This document shows, piece after piece, positions 8,600-17,456 of a stretch of DNA of 22,028 nucleotides. Numbering within the stretch: the first letter of the stretch is position 1; the number at the start of each line of letters is the position of its first letter. The stretch lies in contig JAJXTL010000040.1 in NCBI GenBank assembly GCA_021783855.1, positions 1 to 22,028 of the forward strand, given 5' to 3'. The position numbers were made by a program, and so were the translations under genes. Under the pieces are notes generated by a model. The model was not told the DNA's origin. It was given only the letters and a program-made list of their open reading frames with translations, and made no database searches. The DNA comes from Pseudomonadota bacterium (GTDB lineage: Bacteria; Pseudomonadota; Gammaproteobacteria; Burkholderiales; Gallionellaceae).

Positions 8600-9874
8600 C
8601 TACTCCTGCTTGATTAATTTGTTAACTGCTGCGGTGAGATTTTCAACGTTCACACGCACTTGCGCGCCGCCCTGCATCGGTTTGACGCTGACTTCATTCG
8701 CCGCCGCTTCATCATCCCCGATTACCACCGCCATGCGCGCGCAACTGGCATCGGCCTTTTTCATTTGCGACTTGAAACTGCCGCCGCCGCAATGCAACAG
8801 CACGCGCAAATTGCCGTCGCGCAACTGTTCGGCAACAGTGCTTGCAAGTTTACCTGCCAACTCACCCTGATGCACCACATACACATCCAGTTGCGGCTCG
8901 GGTAGTTTCATGCCGGCTTCCTGCAACAGCACCAGCAGGCGTTCCACACCCATCGCAAAACCCATCGCAGGTGCCGGCTTGCCGCCGATTTGCTCCACCA
9001 GCCCGTCGTAACGACCACCGGCGCATATCGTGCCTTGCGCGCCCAGGCGTGTTGTCACCCATTCGAACACCGTGCGATTGTAATAATCAAGACCACGCAC
9101 CAGACGAAGGTTGATCTCGAACGCTACCCCATGTTGTGTAAGAATCTCCTGGACCGCCGCAAAGTGTGTCAGCGCCTCATCATTCAATTCATCCAACAAC
9201 TTCGGCGCAGCCTCAATCAACGCCTGCATCGCCGGATTCTTGCTGTCCAGTATGCGCAGCGGGTTGCTGTGCAAACGGCGCGTTGCCTCTGCGTCCAGCG
9301 ATGCCAGATGCTGCTCGAAATAGGCGATCAGTTTGGCGCGGTGGCGATGGCGGCACGCCGAATCGCCCAGCGTGTTGATCTGCAATGTCACATCCGTCAA
9401 GCCCAGCTTTTTCCAGAGCCTCGCGCACATCAAAATCTGCTCGGCATCCATGTCAGGCCCGGAAAATCCGAGCGCTTCCACGCCGATCTGATGAAACTGC
9501 CGGTAACGTCCCTTTTGCGGACGCTCGTGACGGAACATCGGCCCGCTGTAATACAGTCGCTGTGGCGCGTTATACAGCAAATTGTGTTGCAGCACCGCAC
9601 GCACGCAGGAGGCCGTGCCTTCAGGGCGCAGCGTCAGATGATCGCCGTTCAGGCTATCCACGAAACTGTACATCTCCTTTTCCACGATGTCGGTGACTTC
9701 GCCTATCGCCCGTTTGAACAAGGCGGTGGGTTCAACCAGCGGCATGCGAATGTTGCGATAACCGTAACTTGCCAGCCAGTCGCGCACCACTTCCTCAAAC
9801 CATAACCAGAGTTCCGCTTCAATCGGCAGAATGTCATTCATGCCGCGCACGGCTTGTATCGTTTCGTTACTCAT
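8600..9874 (-). CDS. hisS: Histidine--tRNA ligase
   Basis: A 424-residue class II aminoacyl-tRNA synthetase that charges tRNA-His. RPEGT is at 83-87, motif 2 ([16 protein letters not shown]) is at 114-129, and the HisRS-specific signature [13 protein letters not shown] starts at R260. AGGRYDGL precedes motif 3 ([10 protein letters not shown], 305-314). The anticodon-binding domain fills about 325-424. Length and motifs are complete. The start at 9874 has no strong ribosome-binding site (upstream sequence ends in AGATTTAAAAA), and the gap to ispG holds an inverted repeat. Confidence 0.98.
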   Translation of the reverse strand: MSNETIQAVRGMNDILPIEAELWLWFEEVVRDWLASYGYRNIRMPLVEPTALFKRAIGEVTDIVEKEMYSFVDSLNGDHLTLRPEGTASCVRAVLQHNLLYNAPQRLYYSGPMFRHERPQKGRYRQFHQIGVEALGFSGPDMDAEQILMCARLWKKLGLTDVTLQINTLGDSACRHRHRAKLIAYFEQHLASLDAEATRRLHSNPLRILDSKNPAMQALIEAAPKLLDELNDEALTHFAAVQEILTQHGVAFEINLRLVRGLDYYNRTVFEWVTTRLGAQGTICAGGRYDGLVEQIGGKPAPAMGFAMGVERLLVLLQEAGMKLPEPQLDVYVVHQGELAGKLASTVAEQLRDGNLRVLLHCGGGSFKSQMKKADASCARMAVVIGDDEAAANEVSVKPMQGGAQVRVNVENLTAAVNKLIKQE

Positions 9875-9890
9875 TTTTTAAATCTGGTCA

Positions 9891-9958
9891 GTTGTAAGTG
9901 GTCAGTAGTAAGTGGAAAACCCCGCTTACCACTTCCTACTCACTACTCCCCACTCCCC
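9891..9958. repeat. AGTAGTAAGTGG-type inverted repeat between hisS and ispG
   Basis: Arms 9904-9915 (AGTAGTAAGTGG) and 9929-9940 (CCACTTCCTACT) pair at 11 of 12 positions around a 13-nt loop. Flanking sequence on both sides repeats the same GTAAGTGG and CACTACTCCCCACTC units. The right half runs into the coding sequence of ispG: its stop codon (9938-9936) and the last residues, roughly VGSSE, are specified by the repeat. It resembles the degenerate inverted repeat downstream of bamB in style, though the unit differs. Confidence 0.65.
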
Positions 9959-11174
9959 GTTTTACGTATTTTCTTGCTACATAGTCATCCACGATGCCGG
10001 TGAATTCCGCCGAGATATTGTCGCCGCGCAAAGTCATCGCCTTCTCGCCGTCGATATAGACCGGAGCGGCAGGCGTTTCTCCCGTGCCGGGCAGGCTGAT
10101 GCCGATGTTCGCCAGCTTGCTCTCGCCGGGACCGTTCACCACACATCCCATCACGGCGACCGTCATGTTCTCCACGCCGTCATACTGCTCGCGCCAGATC
10201 GGCATTTGCGTGCGCAGATGCTGCTGTATGCTTTGTGCCAGTTCCTGAAAAAAACTGCTGGTGGTGCGTCCGCAACCGGGGCACGCGATGACCATGGGCG
10301 CGAAGGCACGCATTCCCATGGTCTGCAATATCTCCTGCCCCACCAGCACCTCTTTCGTACGCTCGCCGCCCGGCTCAGGGGTTAGGGAGATGCGGATGGT
10401 ATCGCCTATGCCTTCCTGCAATAGCACAGACAGCGCGGCGGTGGACGCCACGATCCCTTTGGAGCCCATGCCCGCCTCGGTCAGCCCCAGATGCAGGGCG
10501 TAATCGCATTGTCCGGCCAGCTGACGATATACGGCGATCAGATCCTGCACTTCGCTGACCTTGCAGGACAGCACGATGCGGTTGCGCGCCATCCCCAGTT
10601 GCTCTGCGCGTTGCGCACTTTGCAAGGCGGATGCGATCAGTGCGGCGCGGGTGACTTCCTTGACGTCTTTGGGTGCCGGGAGGCGTGCATTTTCATCCAT
10701 CATGCGCACCACCAGATTCTGATCCAGGCTTCCCCAGTTCACCCCGATGCGCACCGGCTTATCGTAACGGATCGCCGTTTCTATCATGATGGTAAAGGGA
10801 TCATCCTCAAGACGATTGCGCCCGACATTGCCCGGGTTGATGCGATACTTCGCCAGCGCCTTTGCGCAGTCCGGGTAGTCGGTCAACAGCCGGTGACCGT
10901 TGTAATGAAAATCCCCCACCAGCGGCACATAACAGCCAAGCGCGTCCAGCCTGTTGCGGATATGAGCCACCGCTGCTGCCGCCTCCGGTGTATTCACCGT
11001 GATGCGCACCAGCTCCGAACCCGCTTTGGCCAACTCAAAGACCTGTTTAGTTGTTGTGTCCACATCGGCAGTGTCGGTGTTGGTCATGGATTGCACGACG
11101 ATAGGCGCACCACCGCCCAGCATCACTTTCCCTACCATTACCCGTTGCGACGGGCGGCGTAAAATGGCATCCAT
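9936..11174 (-). CDS. ispG: 4-hydroxy-3-methylbut-2-en-1-yl diphosphate synthase (IspG/GcpE)
   Basis: This 412-residue enzyme of the non-mevalonate isoprenoid pathway reductively converts MEcPP to HMBPP using a [4Fe-4S] cluster. Cluster ligands are visible as C298 and C301 (CPGCGRTT) and C344, with E351 in GCVVNGPGE. The N-terminal TIM-barrel part contains [11 protein letters not shown] (about 27-37) and GVNWGSLD. It starts 5 nt after the rodZ stop. The last few residues (about RGVGSSE) come from an intergenic repeat that has replaced the normal 3' end, so the tail is probably not functional. Confidence 0.97.
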   Translation of the reverse strand: MDAILRRPSQRVMVGKVMLGGGAPIVVQSMTNTDTADVDTTTKQVFELAKAGSELVRITVNTPEAAAAVAHIRNRLDALGCYVPLVGDFHYNGHRLLTDYPDCAKALAKYRINPGNVGRNRLEDDPFTIMIETAIRYDKPVRIGVNWGSLDQNLVVRMMDENARLPAPKDVKEVTRAALIASALQSAQRAEQLGMARNRIVLSCKVSEVQDLIAVYRQLAGQCDYALHLGLTEAGMGSKGIVASTAALSVLLQEGIGDTIRISLTPEPGGERTKEVLVGQEILQTMGMRAFAPMVIACPGCGRTTSSFFQELAQSIQQHLRTQMPIWREQYDGVENMTVAVMGCVVNGPGESKLANIGISLPGTGETPAAPVYIDGEKAMTLRGDNISAEFTGIVDDYVARKYVKRGVGSSE

Positions 11175-11179
11175 GCTCG

Positions 11180-12031
11180 TTATTGCAGCGTCAGGCGCGC
11201 CACATCGCTGCCCGCGTTGATGGAGGAAGTTAGATCCACCGGCTTCTCACGGTAATACAGATGCACCGCTGCCGCATGACCGATCACCAGCGTAAAGGGC
11301 GGCACACCCTCGACGCGCAATTCGCTGCCCGATGGATTGACCTGCCTGGACAACGTCACGCCTGTTTGATCCTTGATTTCAGCCCACGATTCCTTGTCAA
11401 ACACCAGTCGCAGCGCAGCAGCCGTCGCACTCGCACTCGCAGGCTTCACCTCCGACGCAACCGCTTCCACTGATCGCGGCGCTGACGCCACCACAGCAGA
11501 CTCAGGCGCTTCAGACACAGATGAACCGCCCGCAATGTATTCAGGCAAAGGCAAAGGCGTCTCCACCAGCGCAGCATCAGGAACCTGTACTGCGGGATGC
11601 GGCACCCTGGCCTGCCAGAGCACAAATCCGGCGATACCCAGGGTAATAAACAGCGCGGCGAGCAGCAAACTGACGTTATGTCGGCGCGCCGTTGTCGGGA
11701 ACGGCGCGTCAACCTTTATCGGCTCTGCCTTCACCTGAATTATTTGAGCGCCCGGCAAGGCATCCAGTAGCGGCTGCGCATCCATCTGCAGCAGTTTGGC
11801 ATAACTGCGCACAAAACCACGCAGGAAGGCGGTTTCAGGCAACGCCTGAAAATCGTCCTCCTCAAGCGCTACAATTTGACGATGTGCCAGCTTGATCTTG
11901 GCAACCACGTCATCCACGCCCAGCCCCAGATATTCGCGTCTCTCGCGAAGCCGGCATCCAACCGAAGGCGGCGTTTTATCGTCCGTCAAGCGATCCGCAC
12001 TCAACTCCGGATTATTTTCCTGTTCCATCAT
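11180..12031 (-). CDS. rodZ: Cytoskeletal shape protein RodZ
   Basis: The 283-residue bitopic membrane protein links MreB to the elongation machinery. The order is a cytoplasmic Cro/CI-like HTH_25 domain (about 26-93, starting [16 protein letters not shown]), a basic segment, a single membrane helix (about 120-140), a Pro/Ser/Ala-rich periplasmic linker (about 145-205), and a beta-rich DUF4115 domain (about 205-283). The start shown is the first of two adjacent ATGs (12031 and 12028) and overlaps the pilW stop. The gene sits between pilW and ispG, the usual place for rodZ. Confidence 0.93.
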   Translation of the reverse strand: MMEQENNPELSADRLTDDKTPPSVGCRLRERREYLGLGVDDVVAKIKLAHRQIVALEEDDFQALPETAFLRGFVRSYAKLLQMDAQPLLDALPGAQIIQVKAEPIKVDAPFPTTARRHNVSLLLAALFITLGIAGFVLWQARVPHPAVQVPDAALVETPLPLPEYIAGGSSVSEAPESAVVASAPRSVEAVASEVKPASASATAAALRLVFDKESWAEIKDQTGVTLSRQVNPSGSELRVEGVPPFTLVIGHAAAVHLYYREKPVDLTSSINAGSDVARLTLQ

Positions 12032-12771
12032 TCCCCATGCATCAACAATTGAGTTTCACTCGCATCGGGATAACGCTCGCGCAACTTCAAGGCATAACTA
12101 GCTTCTGCGTTGCTGTCTCCGACACGGCGCTCGATACGAACCCCCAACCACAACTGCTCAGCAGTCATATTTTCACTTGCAAAACGCGAAAAATTTTTCT
12201 TGGCAGCCTGATAATCACCCTCGGCAAATTTAAGTTCAGCCATCGCCAGCAGCGCCTGTTTCAGATCCGGCTGAACCCGCAGGGCGCGCTGCAGAAAACC
12301 CTCGGCATCCCGTGCTTTGCCCGCTTTCTGGAAACACAGCCCGGCATTCAGATAAGCACGCTCGGGCGTGGTATATAAGGGATTCTTCACAGCCGCCATA
12401 AAATGCGGGATGGACTCCATCTCACGACTACGCTGACACAAAAACCAGCCATAGTTGTTCTGCGCCTCAGAATCCGTTTTGTCCAGACGCAAACTTTGCA
12501 CAAAGTCTTCCTCCGCCTCCTTGTCCTCGCGCAGCGACATATGGATCAAGCCGCGCACATTGTAAGCCGGCGCGTAATTGCCATCCGCCTGCAATGCCCG
12601 CCCGATTTCGGAGAGTGCAATACCTAACTGATCTCGCTCCAAGTACATTCCCGCCAGCTCTGTATGGAGTTTGGCGCTGCTTTGTGCACGTTCTTTTCCC
12701 GTCTGCTTTACCTCGCCGCTTGCGCATCCGGCCAGCAGCACGATCAAACACACTGCAACAAGTTTCTTCAT
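12028..12771 (-). CDS. pilW: Type IV pilus assembly lipoprotein PilW/PilF (TPR)
   Basis: This 247-residue outer-membrane lipoprotein helps the secretin multimerise in type IV pilus assembly. The signal peptide ends in lipobox LAGC with C16. The mature chain is a run of TPR helices, with recurrent forms such as [38 protein letters not shown] and [19 protein letters not shown]. The family name is PilF in Pseudomonas and PilW in Neisseria. The stop overlaps rodZ by 4 nt and the ATG overlaps the rlmN stop by 4 nt (12771-12768). No other pilus genes are in the window. Confidence 0.92.
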   Translation of the reverse strand: MKKLVAVCLIVLLAGCASGEVKQTGKERAQSSAKLHTELAGMYLERDQLGIALSEIGRALQADGNYAPAYNVRGLIHMSLREDKEAEEDFVQSLRLDKTDSEAQNNYGWFLCQRSREMESIPHFMAAVKNPLYTTPERAYLNAGLCFQKAGKARDAEGFLQRALRVQPDLKQALLAMAELKFAEGDYQAAKKNFSRFASENMTAEQLWLGVRIERRVGDSNAEASYALKLRERYPDASETQLLMHGE

Positions 12772-13856
12772 ACCACCTCACCGCTATGCAATAATCGGGT
12801 GCGCTTCGTCTTGTCCAGCACCTGCCCCGCCAGTTGTCCGCAGGCGGCCGCGATGTCATCCCCGCGCGTTTTACGGGTGGTTGTGACAATATCCGCCTGC
12901 ATCAGCACATCGCGAAAACGCGCGATAGCATCCGGCCTTGAACGCAAATAAGGCGTTTGCGGAAACGGGTTGAACGGAATCAGGTTAAATTTGCACGGCA
13001 CATCCGCTACCCGCCGCACCAGTTCATGCGCCTGCTGCACCGAGTCGTTGACGCCATCGAGCATCACATATTCAAAGGTAATGAAATCACGCGGCGCACG
13101 CTCCAAATAACGCCGGCAGGCCGCGAGCAATTCTTTTAATGGGTATTTCTGATTAATTGGCACCAGCTTGTCACGCAAGGCATCGTTCGGCGCATGCAAG
13201 GAAACCGCCAGTGCGACGGGGCACTCTTCGCGCAGCCTGTCCATCGCCGGTACGATACCTGACGTTGAAACCGTCACGCGGCGGCGCGACAGGCCATAGG
13301 CCTGATCGTCCAGCATCAGGCGCAGCGCACTCACCGTGTTGCTGTAATTGAGCAAGGGCTCGCCCATGCCCATCATCACCACATTGCTGATCGCCCAGTT
13401 GCCTTCCGCATTTTTGCCCAGTTGGTGATTCGCCCACCACAGCTGGCCGATAATTTCCGCAACGCTTAAGTTGCGGTTAAACCCCTGTTTGCCGGTCGAA
13501 CAGAAGGAACAATCCAGCGCACAGCCTGCCTGCGAGGAAATGCACAGCGTGCCGCGCGTGGATTCGGGAATATACACCGCTTCCACCGCGTTGCCGGTAC
13601 CGACATTCAGCAACCACTTACGCGTACCGTCATCGGACAATTCTTCGCGCAAAATGTCAGGCACGACAATACTGGCGTCGCGCGCGAGTTTCTCACGCAA
13701 CACCGCCGCGATGTCGGTCATCGCAGCAAAATCGGACTCCCCGACCTGATAGATCCAGCGCAGCAACTGCTTGGCACGAAACGGCTTCTCGCCCATTTCA
13801 GTGAAATAGGCGGTCAGCGCATGTGCATCCAGATCGAGGAGATTTTGTTTTGTCAT
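12768..13856 (-). CDS. rlmN: Dual-specificity 23S rRNA (A2503-C2)/tRNA (A37-C2) methyltransferase RlmN
   Basis: The 362-residue radical-SAM enzyme methylates C2 of A2503 in 23S rRNA and A37 in some tRNAs. Cluster cysteines form CALDCSFC (C112, C116, C119), and the methyl-carrying cysteine is C339 ([12 protein letters not shown]). MGMGEPLLN (162-170) binds SAM. The N-terminal RNA-binding region (about 1-90) is present, so the enzyme is complete. It is separated from ndk by 140 nt, with a short perfect hairpin ending right at its start codon. The ribosome-binding site is weak (AGG in the hairpin loop). Confidence 0.97.
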   Translation of the reverse strand: MTKQNLLDLDAHALTAYFTEMGEKPFRAKQLLRWIYQVGESDFAAMTDIAAVLREKLARDASIVVPDILREELSDDGTRKWLLNVGTGNAVEAVYIPESTRGTLCISSQAGCALDCSFCSTGKQGFNRNLSVAEIIGQLWWANHQLGKNAEGNWAISNVVMMGMGEPLLNYSNTVSALRLMLDDQAYGLSRRRVTVSTSGIVPAMDRLREECPVALAVSLHAPNDALRDKLVPINQKYPLKELLAACRRYLERAPRDFITFEYVMLDGVNDSVQQAHELVRRVADVPCKFNLIPFNPFPQTPYLRSRPDAIARFRDVLMQADIVTTTRKTRGDDIAAACGQLAGQVLDKTKRTRLLHSGEVV

Positions 13857-13874
13857 CGCAATAAACCTATTGCG
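13857..13874 (-). promoter_or_regulatory. Hairpin abutting the rlmN start codon
   Basis: Read on the minus strand, CGCAATA-GGTT-TATTGCG forms a perfect 7-bp stem with a 4-nt loop. It ends at the base before the rlmN ATG. The only Shine-Dalgarno-like sequence (TAGG) spans the stem/loop junction, so folding could limit translation initiation. The function is inferred. Confidence 0.45.
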
Positions 13875-13996
13875 CAGCCCAACAGCAGCGTCGCGTGCTC
13901 GTTCAATCCTCGACTACCCATCAGGTATGTCTCGTCAATCACTGCGCGGCTCCTTACTTTCGGACTGCTCTTCACGGTTTCTAGCGACGCCATACA

Positions 13997-14422
13997 TTAA
14001 CGCGAATAAACGTTCATCGCAGGGAAGAAATAGGCGATTTCAACTGCTGCCGTTTCAGCCGCATCGGAACCATGCACTGCATTCGCATCGATACTGTCGG
14101 CGAAATCGGCACGGATAGTGCCTTTGTCTGCCTTCTTCGGATCAGTCGCGCCCATCAGGTCACGGTTTTTCAGAATCGCGCCTTCGCCTTCCAGCGCCTG
14201 GATCATTACCGGGCCGGAAATCATGAAGCTGACCAGATCGTTGAAGAACGGACGTGCAGCGTGCACAGCGTAAAAACCTTCAGCCTCTGCGCGAGACAAT
14301 TGCGTCATGCGTGCGGCGATAATCTTCAGGCCGGCCCCTTCAAAACGGGAATAGATTTGACCGATGACATTTTTTGCAACGGCATCAGGTTTGATAATCG
14401 ACAGGGTACGTTCAACAGCCAT
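13997..14422 (-). CDS. ndk: Nucleoside diphosphate kinase
   Basis: The 141-residue enzyme moves the gamma phosphate of ATP to other nucleoside diphosphates through a phosphohistidine. The catalytic histidine is H117 in NAVHGSD, and the N-terminal signature [12 protein letters not shown] (4-15) is typical. Length and motifs are those of the family. GGAG about 11 nt before the ATG is the ribosome-binding site, and a matched promoter lies about 45 nt upstream, so ndk probably begins the block. The 140 nt to rlmN show no terminator. Confidence 0.98.
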   Translation of the reverse strand: MAVERTLSIIKPDAVAKNVIGQIYSRFEGAGLKIIAARMTQLSRAEAEGFYAVHAARPFFNDLVSFMISGPVMIQALEGEGAILKNRDLMGATDPKKADKGTIRADFADSIDANAVHGSDAAETAAVEIAYFFPAMNVYSR

Positions 14423-14467
14423 GCTAAATTCTCCAGAACTTTAAGTTTAATAAAATAACGACCGCGC

Positions 14468-14496
14468 ATTCTAGCAGGGTTTGCCTGCCCTGTCGC
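14468..14496 (-). promoter_or_regulatory. Probable sigma-70 promoter of ndk
   Basis: On the minus strand, -35 GCGACA (14496-14491) and -10 TAGAAT (14473-14468) are 17 bp apart, with TGCGCGG after the -10. The predicted start near 14461 gives a leader of about 40 nt. The -10 and following GCGC match the typA promoter. Confidence 0.5.
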
Positions 14497-14580
14497 CGTC
14501 AAGCTACCTTAACTATCGCTACGCTCTCACTCGCCCTTGATCCTTGCTACGTTCTCTCCCCGGGCTTCTGCCAAGAAAGA

Positions 14581-16368
14581 TTATTGTGCGATCACCACAC
14601 GATTTTTGCCGGTGCGTTTAGCCTGATACATCGCCTTGTCGGCACGGGCGATGACCTCTTCCTGCGGCTCTGCTTCGCCGCGCTGAGCCACCCCGGCGCT
14701 GAAGGTCACCAGTATGCGTTCATTTTCGTGCAGGAAAAAATGTTTGGTCAGCTCGCGTTGCAGGCGCTCCACCGTGCCGGCGGCCTCATCAGCGGCCACA
14801 TCGGGCAGCACGATGACAAATTCTTCGCCGCCATAGCGCGCGACCGAGTCGGAGGGGCGCAGCGCTTCCTTGATGACGTTGCAAAGATGGACGAGCGCCT
14901 GATCTCCCACCTGATGCCCCATGCTGTCGTTCAGCCGTTTGAAGTTATCAATATCGAGCAAAGCAAGACTGAGAGGCGCATGGCTGCGATCAACCCGTTT
15001 AGCCTCGCGATCGAAAGCAGCATCCAGACCGCGCCGGTTTAATGCGCCGGTCAACTGATCCTGCTGCACCAGTTCGCTGACTTCAAACAATTCTTTCTCC
15101 AGCTTGGAAATTTTAGCTTCCGCGTTCTCGACCTGTTTGCGGGATTCGAGCAATTCTTCGTGTGAACGCAGGGCGCTGGTCTGAATGACGCGCGTATCCT
15201 GCATGATGTCATCCAGCAGATTGCCCAATTCGCCCAGATTATTGGATTGGGCAATTTTCTGGCTGTAACCCTCGATTTTCTGGTGGTAATCACCGGTACT
15301 GGCTGTAATGCTACCCAGGCGGTCGATAAAGGTGGTCATCAGGCTCTTGAGGGTGGCCTTTGCGTCGGTGAGGCTCTTTTTGAGCAATCCCTGCTTGATG
15401 ATGGCCTCGCGCAAACTGCGTTCAGCATCTGCGATGACGTGTTTGTCAATCGGATTGCTGATAATCTCATGCAAAGTGTTGATTTGCCCGTGCAGCCATT
15501 CTTCATCCTCGACCATTTCCCCTACGTTTTCAACCAGCAACCGCAGCAGCCGCACCAGCCCTTCCTGTATCTTGGTCTTGTCGCCGCCGCGCAACTCTAC
15601 CTTGAGCCAGAAGTGGCGCAGCTGCTTGGCAAGTTCAGTGACTTCGTTGTGACTCTTGATTTCGCGTACCTGAGCAGTCAGACGACGCACTTCATCGGTC
15701 AGTTCCGGCTGCGCACTGATGGTGGACTCCAGCGTTTGCGCCAGCAACTCGGCAAGCTTGCTGAGCATTTCGGCCGCATTGTCATCCGCCTTGGACAGGG
15801 AAGGAGCGGCTGGCGTTATGCCGGCCGTCGTCGCGACAGGCGTGGCATCAGTTTCAGGTGCGAAGGGCGCTGAAGCGACCAGATTACTCGTGACAGGGGA
15901 CTCTGACCACGAACGAATCAGATTGCCCAGTTTTTCATACAGAATCTCAGGCTTGGAGGAGAATCGCGAAAATACGGTTTCAAGGCCTTCTTTCTTGCGC
16001 GAGACGGTCAGACCTTTATGGGGAAGATCGAGCTGGCGAACCAGATCGCGTATCAGGACGGGCCAGGTCTGGGGCGCTGCATCGGCCGACTCGGCTTTTG
16101 GCAGCACCTTTTCAATTTCCTTGAAACACAGATCCCATTTACTCTCAGCCAGCATTTTTTTCAAAGCCAGGCCTGTAGCCGCAGATTGATCCGTTAAAAG
16201 CAAGTGTTCTGCCATGCTGCGCAATACTTTTTCCGCACCGTTGTTGACCACTTCGGATTCACCGCTGATTTCGGAGAAAATTTTTGCATAGTTGTCCGGG
16301 GTAGGCGGAAGCTTGCGCTGCGCCAGCGTTTTCAGTGTTTCACGGGCAAGTTCTGATGGATTTGTCAT
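14581..16368 (-). CDS. Soluble diguanylate cyclase (GGDEF) with long helical N-terminus
   Basis: A 595-residue cytosolic protein with no membrane segment. The C-terminal GGDEF domain (about 433-595) starts with DQLTGALNRRG (437-447), has metal-site aspartates in LDIDNFKRLN (D472, D474) and an active-site GGEEF (513-517). RPSD (504-507) five residues upstream is an intact inhibitory I-site. It should therefore make c-di-GMP from GTP and be product-inhibited. The first 430 residues hold no domain I can name: an N-terminal helical part (ETLKTLAQRKLPPTPDNYAK), a Pro/Ala/Thr linker near 165-190, then helices and a coiled coil up to about 430 that may be a dimerisation or sensing module. It is probably transcribed on its own. 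Confidence 0.93.
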   Translation of the reverse strand: MTNPSELARETLKTLAQRKLPPTPDNYAKIFSEISGESEVVNNGAEKVLRSMAEHLLLTDQSAATGLALKKMLAESKWDLCFKEIEKVLPKAESADAAPQTWPVLIRDLVRQLDLPHKGLTVSRKKEGLETVFSRFSSKPEILYEKLGNLIRSWSESPVTSNLVASAPFAPETDATPVATTAGITPAAPSLSKADDNAAEMLSKLAELLAQTLESTISAQPELTDEVRRLTAQVREIKSHNEVTELAKQLRHFWLKVELRGGDKTKIQEGLVRLLRLLVENVGEMVEDEEWLHGQINTLHEIISNPIDKHVIADAERSLREAIIKQGLLKKSLTDAKATLKSLMTTFIDRLGSITASTGDYHQKIEGYSQKIAQSNNLGELGNLLDDIMQDTRVIQTSALRSHEELLESRKQVENAEAKISKLEKELFEVSELVQQDQLTGALNRRGLDAAFDREAKRVDRSHAPLSLALLDIDNFKRLNDSMGHQVGDQALVHLCNVIKEALRPSDSVARYGGEEFVIVLPDVAADEAAGTVERLQRELTKHFFLHENERILVTFSAGVAQRGEAEPQEEVIARADKAMYQAKRTGKNRVVIAQ

Positions 16369-16399
16369 GACTCAATCTCAGGTAGCGTTAATTGCTGCG

Positions 16400-16427
16400 A
16401 TTATCGGGTTACATCACTTTGATGCAA
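16400..16427 (-). promoter_or_regulatory. Candidate promoter of the diguanylate cyclase gene
   Basis: On the minus strand, TTGCAT (16427-16422) and GATAAT (16405-16400) are separated by 16 bp. The -10 matches 5 of 6 consensus bases, while the -35 is only partial. The start would be near 16393, about 25 nt before the ATG. Confidence 0.35.
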
Positions 16428-16454
16428 CGAACAGCATAGTACATTGACTCTATT

Positions 16455-17096
16455 TCAATCCTGCGAATCGACCAGATGATGGCTGATCGCGTAGTGTATC
16501 GCCTCAGCATTATTGGTAAAACCCATCTTTGCCAGCATACGGCCCCGGTAGACACTCACCGTCTTGGGGCTGAGACTCATGATCGCAGATATATCGCTCA
16601 AAGATTTGCCCGATGCCATCAGACACAAGGTTTGATATTCACGGTTGGACAGGCTTTGATGCATTAATTCCTGAGACTCGCCGATGAGATTATTAAGCAG
16701 CTGTTCGGCCAGCGTTTCGCTGATGTATTTTTTACCGCTGACAACCTGATGAATGGCCTCGATGAGCACGTCCGATGCGCTTTGCTTGTTGATATAACCC
16801 ATGGCGCCCGCCTTGAGCGCACGCACGCCATAATGATCTTCCGGGTACATGCTCAGCACAATGATCTTGAGACCGGGCTGCTCGGATTTGAATTGTTTGA
16901 GTACCTCGATGCCATGTTTGTCAGGCAAATTAATGTCCAGCAGCATCAAATCAAAATGCTGCGCACGCAACATGCTGGCTGCCTGGATGCCGCTGGCGGC
17001 CTCTCCCGTGACTTTCATATCCGGACTGTCTTCGAGCAGTTGCTTCAATCCTTTGCGGATCAGGGCGTGATCGTCAACGACAAGAATATTAATCAT
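16455..17096 (-). CDS. NarL/GacA-family response regulator (REC-LuxR HTH)
   Basis: A 213-residue transcriptional regulator. The receiver domain (about 1-120) has D8/D9, phospho-acceptor D54 (LLDINLPDKHG), S82 and K104. The LuxR-type helix-turn-helix (about 146-206) contains LSNREYQTLCLMASGKS and SPKTVSVYRGRMLAKM, with the usual SxKTVxxY recognition pattern. The overall form is closest to GacA/UvrY/NarL regulators. No histidine kinase gene is adjacent, so it is an orphan here. It lies upstream of the diguanylate cyclase (86 nt gap, which has its own candidate promoter), and a strong promoter precedes it. Confidence 0.93.
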   Translation of the reverse strand: MINILVVDDHALIRKGLKQLLEDSPDMKVTGEAASGIQAASMLRAQHFDLMLLDINLPDKHGIEVLKQFKSEQPGLKIIVLSMYPEDHYGVRALKAGAMGYINKQSASDVLIEAIHQVVSGKKYISETLAEQLLNNLIGESQELMHQSLSNREYQTLCLMASGKSLSDISAIMSLSPKTVSVYRGRMLAKMGFTNNAEAIHYAISHHLVDSQD

Positions 17097-17174
17097 AAGT
17101 TGCTAGTGCCGGCTGAAATCCAGGAAATAGGCAGGGCTTGATTGCCCAGAGTGAATAATACAGCTAATAAAAAA

Positions 17175-17203
17175 TTTATATCGTTTTTGAGCATATTTGT
17201 AAA
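17175..17203 (-). promoter_or_regulatory. Sigma-70 promoter of the LuxR-type regulator
   Basis: TTTACA (17203-17198) and TATAAA (17180-17175) on the minus strand each match 5 of 6 consensus bases and are exactly 17 bp apart. The start would be near 17168, leaving a leader of about 70 nt. This is the best-matching promoter in the window. Confidence 0.6.
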
Positions 17204-17424
17204 TATCGCCCCCGCTCGCTACCCGCTCCTCGTCCAATTTTACCGCAAAACATTTTTCATCAGTCAGCATAATTGCGGATTGACGATACGCAAGCTACAT
17301 TACGCGCTATGAACAGGCTTTCATGTCGGGATCTTGCCAGCCGATTTAGCAGTGACTTTACCCATTTTTTATCGGACTTAGTCCATACTTAGTTGCCTCA
17401 TCAGTCGATTGCTTATGCAAAGTT

Positions 17425-17437
17425 ATCCCGACGGGAT
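17425..17437. promoter_or_regulatory. 13-bp palindrome upstream of the Ser/Thr kinase
   Basis: ATCCCG-A-CGGGAT is a perfect 6-bp inverted repeat with a 1-nt centre, 19 nt before the kinase ATG. It may be an operator for a dimeric regulator. Chance occurrence cannot be excluded. Confidence 0.3.
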
Positions 17438-17456
17438 TGGGGTATGATTAAATGAT

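Larger units (their letters stand above)
17097..17456. other. 360-nt divergent intergenic region between regulator and Ser/Thr kinase
   Basis: No gene is seen here on either strand. The left half holds a good minus-strand promoter for the response regulator (17175-17203). The right half contains a 13-bp palindrome close to the kinase start. No convincing -35/-10 pair was found for the kinase, and no RNA gene or terminator is recognisable. Confidence 0.6.

Noticed and set aside
8990..9805. Plus-strand 271-codon open frame opposite hisS
   Set aside because: It lies wholly within hisS, which has all its catalytic motifs, and its product shows no family features.
17443..17448. TATGAT as a -10 box for the Ser/Thr kinase
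   Set aside because: No -35 lies at the right spacing, and it is only 8 nt before the ATG, so it is not called as a promoter.
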